A stretch of 64,000 nt of DNA, from assembly GCA_038106145.1 (NCBI GenBank), contig JAYODD010000009.1, positions 54,775 through 118,774 on the forward strand. The letters are read 5' to 3'. The notes under the pieces were generated by a model. That model was not told the origin of the DNA, searched no databases, and saw nothing but the letters and a program-made list of their open reading frames with translations. Numbering within the stretch: the stretch's first letter is position 1; each line of letters opens with the position of its first letter. Source of the stretch: JBFJKD01 sp038106145 (lineage in GTDB: Bacteria > Pseudomonadota > Gammaproteobacteria > Pseudomonadales > Porticoccaceae). Made by a program: the position numbers and the translations under genes. This document shows positions 59,815-64,000 of this stretch, piece after piece.

Positions 59815-61056
59815 ATGATTAGTCAAGCGCGGTACGATGTGGTTGTGGTGGGTGCTGGCACCGGTGGCATTGCGGTGACCGCGAGTTTGTTAAAACGCAA
59901 ACCTGACTTAAAAATTGCCATACTCGATAGCGCCACGCAGCATTATTACCAACCCGGATGGACCATGGTGGGTGGCGGTGTATTTGATGCCGCGACAACG
60001 CGCCGGGAAACCAAACAACTGATCCCCCGCGGTGCGACCTGGATAAAGCAGTCCGTAGCGGCATTCGCGCCTGCGGACAACAAAGTCATTCTGCAGGATG
60101 GTAGCGACCTGCACTACGGGCAGTTGGTGGTTGCCGCCGGGCTGAAACTCGACTGGTCCGCTATCGAAGGGCTTAGCGAAACCCTGGGCAAAAACGGTGT
60201 CACCTCAAACTATCGCTACGATCTCGCCCCCTACACCTGGGAACTGGTACAGGGCTTAAAGCAGGGCAAAGCGATCTTTACGCAGCCACCCATGCCGATC
60301 AAATGCGCCGGTGCGCCGCAAAAAGCGCTGTATCTCTCCGCCGATCACTGGTTCAGGCAGGGCCGGTTAAAAGATATTGATGTCCACTTTTATCTGGCAG
60401 CGGGAGTTTTGTTTGGGGTGGCGGCGTATGTGCCGGCACTGATGGACTATGTGGAAAAATACAACGCGCATTTACATTTTAGCCATTCGCTACACAAGGT
60501 GGACGGCGCAAACAAACGCGCCTGGTTCAAATCAAAAAACGATGCCGAAGAAGAAATCATCACAGAAACTGATTTCGATATGCTGCACGTATGTCCCCCG
60601 CAGTGCGCCCCGGATTTTATGCGTAACAGCCCGTTGGCTGACAGCGCCGGTTGGATGGATGTTAACCAGCACAGCCTGCAACATAAGCGCTTCGAAAATA
60701 TCTGGGGCCTGGGTGATGTGACCAATACGCCCAACGCTAAAACCATGGCGGCGGTGCGTAAACAGGCACCCATAGTTGCGCACAACCTGTGCGACGTATT
60801 ACAGGGTAATTCCCCGACCTGCGGCTACGACGGTTACGGCTCCTGCCCGCTGACGGTGGAACGGGGCAAAATTGTGCTAGCTGAGTTTGGCTACGGTGGC
60901 AAACTGCTGCCCACATTCCCCACCTGGGTCAATAACGGACTGGAGCCCACCAAGCGCGCCTGGTTCCTGAAAGCCAGCGTATTACCGTCGGTCTATTGGC
61001 ATGCCATGCTAAAGGGGCGGGAGTGGCTGGTGGCGCCCCAAAGCCTTAAGGAATAG
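59815..61056 (+). CDS. sqr: Sulfide:quinone oxidoreductase
   Basis: A 413-residue flavoprotein of the type II SQR group. It has the FAD motif VVVGAGTGGIAVTASLL, YYQPGWTMVGGGV, VVAAGL, PPMPIKCAGAPQKALYL with Cys164, HVCPPQCAPDF (Cys260), IWGLGDVTNTPNAKTMAAVRKQAPIVA and TCGYDGYGSCPLT (Cys336, Cys344). It oxidises sulfide to sulfane sulfur and passes electrons to quinone at the inner membrane. A GGAGGG ribosome site precedes ATG 59815. With the DUF442 gene it forms a two-gene sulfide-detoxification operon. Its stop codon abuts the attC-like element at 61056. Confidence 0.93.
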   Translation: MISQARYDVVVVGAGTGGIAVTASLLKRKPDLKIAILDSATQHYYQPGWTMVGGGVFDAATTRRETKQLIPRGATWIKQSVAAFAPADNKVILQDGSDLHYGQLVVAAGLKLDWSAIEGLSETLGKNGVTSNYRYDLAPYTWELVQGLKQGKAIFTQPPMPIKCAGAPQKALYLSADHWFRQGRLKDIDVHFYLAAGVLFGVAAYVPALMDYVEKYNAHLHFSHSLHKVDGANKRAWFKSKNDAEEEIITETDFDMLHVCPPQCAPDFMRNSPLADSAGWMDVNQHSLQHKRFENIWGLGDVTNTPNAKTMAAVRKQAPIVAHNLCDVLQGNSPTCGYDGYGSCPLTVERGKIVLAEFGYGGKLLPTFPTWVNNGLEPTKRAWFLKASVLPSVYWHAMLKGREWLVAPQSLKE

Positions 61057-61122
61057 CGACCAAGCTCACCGGCGGCAATGGAGCGCAGCGGAATTTCCGT
61101 CCGGTGGAGCGCCTTGATGGGC
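61056..61122 (-). repeat. Degenerate attC-like site downstream of the R-M module
   Basis: On the minus strand this 67-bp element begins GCCCATC, one base from the RYYYAAC core GCCCAAC, then AAGGCGCTCCACCGGACGG. It closes with CCGCCGGTGAGCTTGGTC. CACCGG pairs with CCGGTG, and GCTC with AGC leaves one extra base, so the stem has the bulged form of integron attC sites. The final GTTRRRY core is not conserved (CTTGGTC). It lies between the sqr stop and the end of the endonuclease gene. A decayed recombination site is the preferred reading. Confidence 0.45.
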
Positions 61123-61150
61123 CTTCGATAGGTACGGACTACCGCGAGGC

Positions 61151-61795
61151 TCACGTCGTTATCATTGTGATGTCGTCGGGAGGTGGATTGTTTCGCAGAT
61201 AGTCGCGTGCTTCACTGATTATCTGTTCTGCCGTCTCGTCGCGCGCTTGGCAGCGATCCGCCCATGGACGGCCCGGGTGAAGCACGTCCCACCGCGGACG
61301 CAAACCCGCGTGTCGTCCCCTCCCTGGGTCATGGTTGCCAAAACCGTCGATGAGCTTGTTCCATAATGGATCAAACTTCGCAATCAACAGCGACTCACCG
61401 AGGGGGATCCAGATATCATCAACAATCAAATATCGGCAGTGGAAGTCGGCAATATCCAGATTTGAAGCTTCTTCGATGCTTTTTGCGTGTTGCTTTAGCC
61501 TGTTATAGAGGACTTTACCGGGCGTCGCTTCTAAATCGCCGCCTTTTCTGGCTCCCTTCGGTACGGCTTTTCCAACGTAAATTGGGACTCCAAAACATTG
61601 GTTACGATTTCTTTCCGCAATTACCTCATACCCCTGAAAGCCGCCAGTGTAGTAAATGGCATATATACCAGCACCATCAAAGGCATTCAGATCTCCTAAA
61701 GGAACGACGGCCTGTCGCAGCATGGCTTGGCCAACACTTTCCCCCAGATGGCGTTTGGCAAGGGGATTAAACGGAACGACTTTTCGATTCGTCAT
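61151..61795 (-). CDS. Type II restriction endonuclease, Eco29kI-like (GIY-YIG)
   Basis: A 214-residue nuclease. It has the GIY-YIG motif as GIYAIYYTGGF (about 43-53) and VPIYVGKAVPKGARKGG, followed by the catalytic YNRLKQHAKSIEE (Arg and His) and GESLLIAKFDPLWN (metal-binding Glu and Asn). These match R.Eco29kI, which cuts CCGCGG. Recognition of the same site here is inferred, not shown. The ATG at 61795 overlaps the methyltransferase stop (ATGA), so the nuclease is translated after its methylase. Confidence 0.88.
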   Translation of the reverse strand: MTNRKVVPFNPLAKRHLGESVGQAMLRQAVVPLGDLNAFDGAGIYAIYYTGGFQGYEVIAERNRNQCFGVPIYVGKAVPKGARKGGDLEATPGKVLYNRLKQHAKSIEEASNLDIADFHCRYLIVDDIWIPLGESLLIAKFDPLWNKLIDGFGNHDPGRGRHAGLRPRWDVLHPGRPWADRCQARDETAEQIISEARDYLRNNPPPDDITMITT

Positions 61796-63006
61796 GCGAC
61801 ATTCCTACCCCTATCTCGACATATCTTGCGTATCTCCGCTTCCGCGAGACGTTCCGCCACCGATGCCGCCACTCGGCGAGCCAACGCTACTGGGACAGCA
61901 TTACCCAGTTGTCGCATGGTTTCAGTCCATGATCCGTGAAACACATACCCATCCGGAAACGTCTGAATGCGCGCGGACTCACGCACGCTTAGATAACGAA
62001 CGCCTCCGTTATCCAGAACGATCATGTTTTCGCCACCAGGCACCCCATGATCACCCGCTTTCAACGTTTTCGCCGGCAAATCAAGCGGACTGCCAGTATG
62101 CCCTTTGTACGGCTTGGCTCCGTCCTGGAAGTTATGGTTATGGAGTACCAGCCCTGATCTCTTCCGTGGATCTGGAATGTCAATTAACGCATCCCGGACC
62201 GTGCGCCATGCGCTTTCCTCGATAGGCAGAAGTGAGGAACTTAATTTCTTGATTCTGGCTTCCAGTTTTCCCGGAATGCCCGGACGTTTTGCCTTGGGTA
62301 GTTTGTGCCTGTCCCAGTATTCTCCAGAAACCCATTGGGAATATAGAAGCGCATCAAATGTATGCGTTGGACGTGGGAAAGACCACTCGATGCCAAGATC
62401 GGAACGGAAACCTACGATAAAGACTCTTTCACGTTTTTGCGGAACACCATAATCAGCCGCGTTGACAAGCGTTGGGACAACGTTATAAGTAAGTCCTTTT
62501 CCATGAAGCGCGCCCGAAGTCTTTTCCTCCTGCAATCTGCGCAAATGACTCATCCACGTTTCACGGTGTCTTCGGGTAACCTCCGGAAATTCGAGTTGAA
62601 GCAGGATATACTGATAATAATTTGCAAAGCTTGAACGGGTTAGGCCCTTAACATTCTCAATAATGAAAGACTTTGGGCGTAGCTTTCGGACCAACTCGAC
62701 TGTGGAGGGGAACATATCCCGTTCATCGCCATACGCCTTATGCTTGCCCCCCATCGAAAACGGTTGGCAAGGCGGGCCTCCCGCAAGTAATTCAATTCCT
62801 TCCGGGATCGCAGTCCAATCAAATTCGCGTATATCTCCTTCCCAAAGCGGCCAATCCTTAACCAACGGATATACGCGTTTTTGATTTTCCCTGATCGTGT
62901 CACAAGCCCATTTATCCCATTCGACAACAGCCAGCGACTCGAAGCCAGCGAGAGATACCCCCATGGCAAGGCCCCCGCCCCCCGCGAAAAGCTCAACTGA
63001 TTTCAT
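61792..63006 (-). CDS. DNA cytosine-5 methyltransferase of the R-M system
   Basis: A 404-residue m5C methylase with the ordered motifs SVELFAGGGGLAMGV (I), AGGPPCQPFS with catalytic Cys80 (IV), FIIENVKGL (VI), ADYGVPQKRERVFIVG (VIII) and, after a variable target region, SVRESARIQTFPDGY and RQLGNAVPVALA (IX-X). It protects the host site from the adjacent nuclease. The start overlaps the vsr stop by 4 bp and the end overlaps the nuclease start by 4 bp, so the three genes form one coupled unit. Confidence 0.94.
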   Translation of the reverse strand: MKSVELFAGGGGLAMGVSLAGFESLAVVEWDKWACDTIRENQKRVYPLVKDWPLWEGDIREFDWTAIPEGIELLAGGPPCQPFSMGGKHKAYGDERDMFPSTVELVRKLRPKSFIIENVKGLTRSSFANYYQYILLQLEFPEVTRRHRETWMSHLRRLQEEKTSGALHGKGLTYNVVPTLVNAADYGVPQKRERVFIVGFRSDLGIEWSFPRPTHTFDALLYSQWVSGEYWDRHKLPKAKRPGIPGKLEARIKKLSSSLLPIEESAWRTVRDALIDIPDPRKRSGLVLHNHNFQDGAKPYKGHTGSPLDLPAKTLKAGDHGVPGGENMIVLDNGGVRYLSVRESARIQTFPDGYVFHGSWTETMRQLGNAVPVALARRVAASVAERLAEAEIRKICRDRGRNVA

Positions 63007-63440
63007 TCTTCACCTTCCTGTTTTTGTAGAAATCCCCTAACAACCTCCGATACTCGGTCGGTATCCACCATTTGACATTCCCACACAACCAACACGCGCC
63101 ATCCCAAATCTCTCAGTCGCCGCTGATTACGTAAATCCCGCTTTCTATTTTCTTCCAGCTTTGGCTTCCAGAAGTTCAGCTTCGATTTTGGAAGTCTTGC
63201 AAGCTTGCATCCCTTGTGGCGATGCCAAAAACACCCATGCATGAAAATAACCGCGCGCCTCGAAGGAAAGACCAAATCCGGCTTCCCGGGCAGTTCCTTG
63301 ACGTGTAGGCGGTAACGAAAACCCATTCCATGCGCAAGGCGACGAAATTTCATCTCCGGCGCCGATCCTGTACCCCGAATAAGGGACATTCGCTTGCTTC
63401 GTTCTTGCGGGGAGAGCGTGTCCGCCAAATCGTTACTCAC
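63003..63440 (-). CDS. vsr: Very short patch repair endonuclease
   Basis: A 145-residue Vsr protein: LSPQERSKRMSLIRGTGSAPE, GFRYRLHVKELPGKPDLVFPSRRAVIFMHGCFWHRHKGC and the C-terminal DLGWRVLVVWECQ. It nicks DNA at T:G mismatches that arise when the 5-methylcytosines of the companion methylase deaminate. Metal and zinc ligands (Asp in GKPDLVF, HGCFWHRHxxC) are present. The start is a GTG at 63440. It is first in the vsr-methylase-nuclease operon. Confidence 0.92.
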   Translation of the reverse strand: MSNDLADTLSPQERSKRMSLIRGTGSAPEMKFRRLAHGMGFRYRLHVKELPGKPDLVFPSRRAVIFMHGCFWHRHKGCKLARLPKSKLNFWKPKLEENRKRDLRNQRRLRDLGWRVLVVWECQMVDTDRVSEVVRGFLQKQEGEE

Positions 63441-63504
63441 CTAGACGAGCCATCACCACAAATCCATGCAATTTTATCGCAATCTCGCTGCGGGGTCTCT
63501 TGAG

Positions 63505-63573
63505 GCCCAACGGTTGAACTGTGGGGCGCGAAGCCCATTGGGCTGAGCGTCACACACGAGTGATTTGTTAAAT
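63505..63573 (-). repeat. attC-like recombination site after the small membrane-protein gene
   Basis: On the minus strand this 69-bp element starts with the core ATTTAAC (RYYYAAC) two bases after the stop of the gene at 63575-63832, and ends with GTTGGGC (GTTRRRY). Between the cores an imperfect stem can be drawn: ACT/AGT, GTG/CAC, CGC/GCG and AGCCC/GGGCT around an AAT loop, with unpaired bases on one arm. Length, cores and bulged stem match integron attC sites. ATTTAAC is the exact complement of GTTAAAT at the 5' side of the same gene. Confidence 0.6.
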
Positions 63574-63574
63574 G

Positions 63575-63832
63575 CTACGCCTTCAGCAAAGCGATCCATG
63601 AAGCTATGGCTCCTAAAACTGATATGAATGCTGAGACAATGGCTACCCAATAAAGCGCTTGGTTACGCTTGTAGGCTTTGGCAGCCAATAATCTAGTTTG
63701 TATAACATGATCTGGCGCATTTCTTGAGACTGTGCCTTTGCCAGGAACATTCATGATGCCATCGCCGGACACATCTACTCCATACTTTTCAGACTCATTA
63801 AGTAATTCTTTCCCTGTTGGTAGTTTGCTCAT
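63575..63832 (-). CDS. Small membrane protein of unknown function
   Basis: An 85-residue protein with a polar N-terminal half (MSKLPTGKELLNESEKYGVD, then a Gly-rich VSGDGIMNVPGKGTVSRNAP) and one C-terminal membrane segment (ALYWVAIVSAFISVLGAIASWIALL, about 59-83). No family is recognised. It is enclosed by matching integron-type cores (GTTAAAT at 63848-63854 on the minus strand before it, ATTTAAC after it), which is how a gene cassette is built; small orphan membrane proteins are common cassette cargo. The ATG at 63832 follows a GAAAG ribosome-like sequence. Confidence 0.65.
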   Translation of the reverse strand: MSKLPTGKELLNESEKYGVDVSGDGIMNVPGKGTVSRNAPDHVIQTRLLAAKAYKRNQALYWVAIVSAFISVLGAIASWIALLKA

Positions 63833-63847
63833 AATTTTTCTTTCGGC

Positions 63848-63854
63848 ATTTAAC
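63848..63854 (-). other. Integron-type core site GTTAAAT upstream of the small membrane-protein gene
   Basis: Read on the minus strand, GTTAAAT fits GTTRRRY and lies 15 bp before the start codon at 63832. It would be the 5' boundary of the 63511-63853 cassette-like unit. Its complement ATTTAAC opens the attC-like site at the other end of the unit. Confidence 0.5.
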
Positions 63855-63860
63855 TATTAG

Positions 63861-63908
63861 TAAACCGACCAGGCGGCTTGTGTTCGGAATACGAGACGGG
63901 TCGGTTTA
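63861..63908. repeat. Long-spaced perfect inverted repeat
   Basis: TAAACCGACC (63861-63870) and GGTCGGTTTA (63899-63908) form a perfect 10-bp inverted repeat around a 28-bp loop, next to the GTTAAAT core at 63848-63854. It could be the stem of the preceding attC-like site, although its outer core is not evident. Confidence 0.5.
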
Positions 63909-63925
63909 TGTACCCGATTTGGGAG

Positions 63926-63949
63926 GATAAGCAGAGCGGTCGGCTTATC
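63926..63949. repeat. Second inverted repeat at the right edge
   Basis: GATAAGC (63926-63932) and GCTTATC (63943-63949) form a perfect 7-bp inverted repeat. Read on the minus strand, ATAAGCCGACCGCTCTG resembles ATAAACCGACCCGTCTC in the neighbouring repeat, so the two may be diverged copies of one element. The remaining 168 bp at this edge contain no gene. Confidence 0.45.
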
Positions 63950-64000
63950 ATTCCCTGGCACCGATGTATTTTATGCTGCCAATATATTGTTTTCGGGGAA

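Noticed and set aside
1..64000. CRISPR arrays, rRNA genes and complete insertion sequences
   Set aside because: No regularly spaced repeats, rRNA-like segments or transposase genes were recognised anywhere in the window.

Overview
The window reads as chromosomal DNA of a moderately GC-rich gammaproteobacterium. Two blocks have the gene order seen in Pseudomonas and its relatives: trkH/trkA-rsmB-fmt-def / lysM-dprA-tsaC-hemF-aroE (about 26.9-38.0 kb) and tkt-epd-pgk-fba next to a methionine-cycle operon (about 12.9-23.9 kb). Xylene-monooxygenase-like genes, many short-chain dehydrogenases and two acyl-CoA dehydrogenases suggest an aerobic hydrocarbon or fatty-acid degrader, possibly in or near Cellvibrionales. 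The genus cannot be fixed from this sequence alone.

Layout. 0-2.4 kb: 5' part of serA, divergent from a D-2-hydroxyglutarate dehydrogenase gene and a fumarylacetoacetate-hydrolase-family gene. 2.4-11.5 kb: a catabolic island. It holds a leftward set (GNAT-like protein, SDR, BphD-like C-C hydrolase, dihydroflavonol-reductase-like enzyme), a TetR regulator with two near-identical 20-bp palindromic operators, a rightward TetR-flanked set (DsrE-like, TusA-like, SAM methyltransferase, SDR), and a leftward xylM-xylA pair. 11.8-18.3 kb: leftward tkt-epd-pgk-fba followed by two more members of the GNAT-like family. 18.6-23.9 kb: rightward ArsR-methyltransferase fusion (SahR type) with a 26-bp palindromic operator, metK, ahcY, metF, rsmE. 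24.2-26.8 kb: membrane GGDEF-EAL protein. 26.9-38.0 kb: conserved housekeeping cluster; trkA is broken by a run of 10 N and alien AT-rich sequence.

38.0-44.8 kb: leftward mixture of two histidine phosphatases, three SDRs, pdxH, a quinone-oxidoreductase-like MDR and an acyl-CoA dehydrogenase, followed by a LysR gene. 46.0-51.9 kb: a tightly spaced TonB-dependent receptor, periplasmic binding protein and hybrid histidine kinase, which looks like a sensory operon. 51.9-54.2 kb: a second serA with an adjacent serC. 54.5-58.7 kb: SDR, acyl-CoA dehydrogenase, LLM-class oxidoreductase and metallo-hydrolase. 58.9-61.1 kb: amphi-Trp protein, DUF442 protein and sulfide:quinone oxidoreductase.

61.1-64.0 kb: a restriction-modification module (vsr, cytosine-5 methyltransferase, Eco29kI-like GIY-YIG endonuclease) and a small membrane protein. 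These are bracketed by sequences with the core-site logic of integron attC sites. The 5' core of the small-gene unit (GTTAAAT) is the exact complement of the core just after its gene (ATTTAAC), and the R-M unit follows the same rule with one mismatch. This cassette-like architecture is the most unusual feature of the window. No integrase is visible, so it rests on site structure only.
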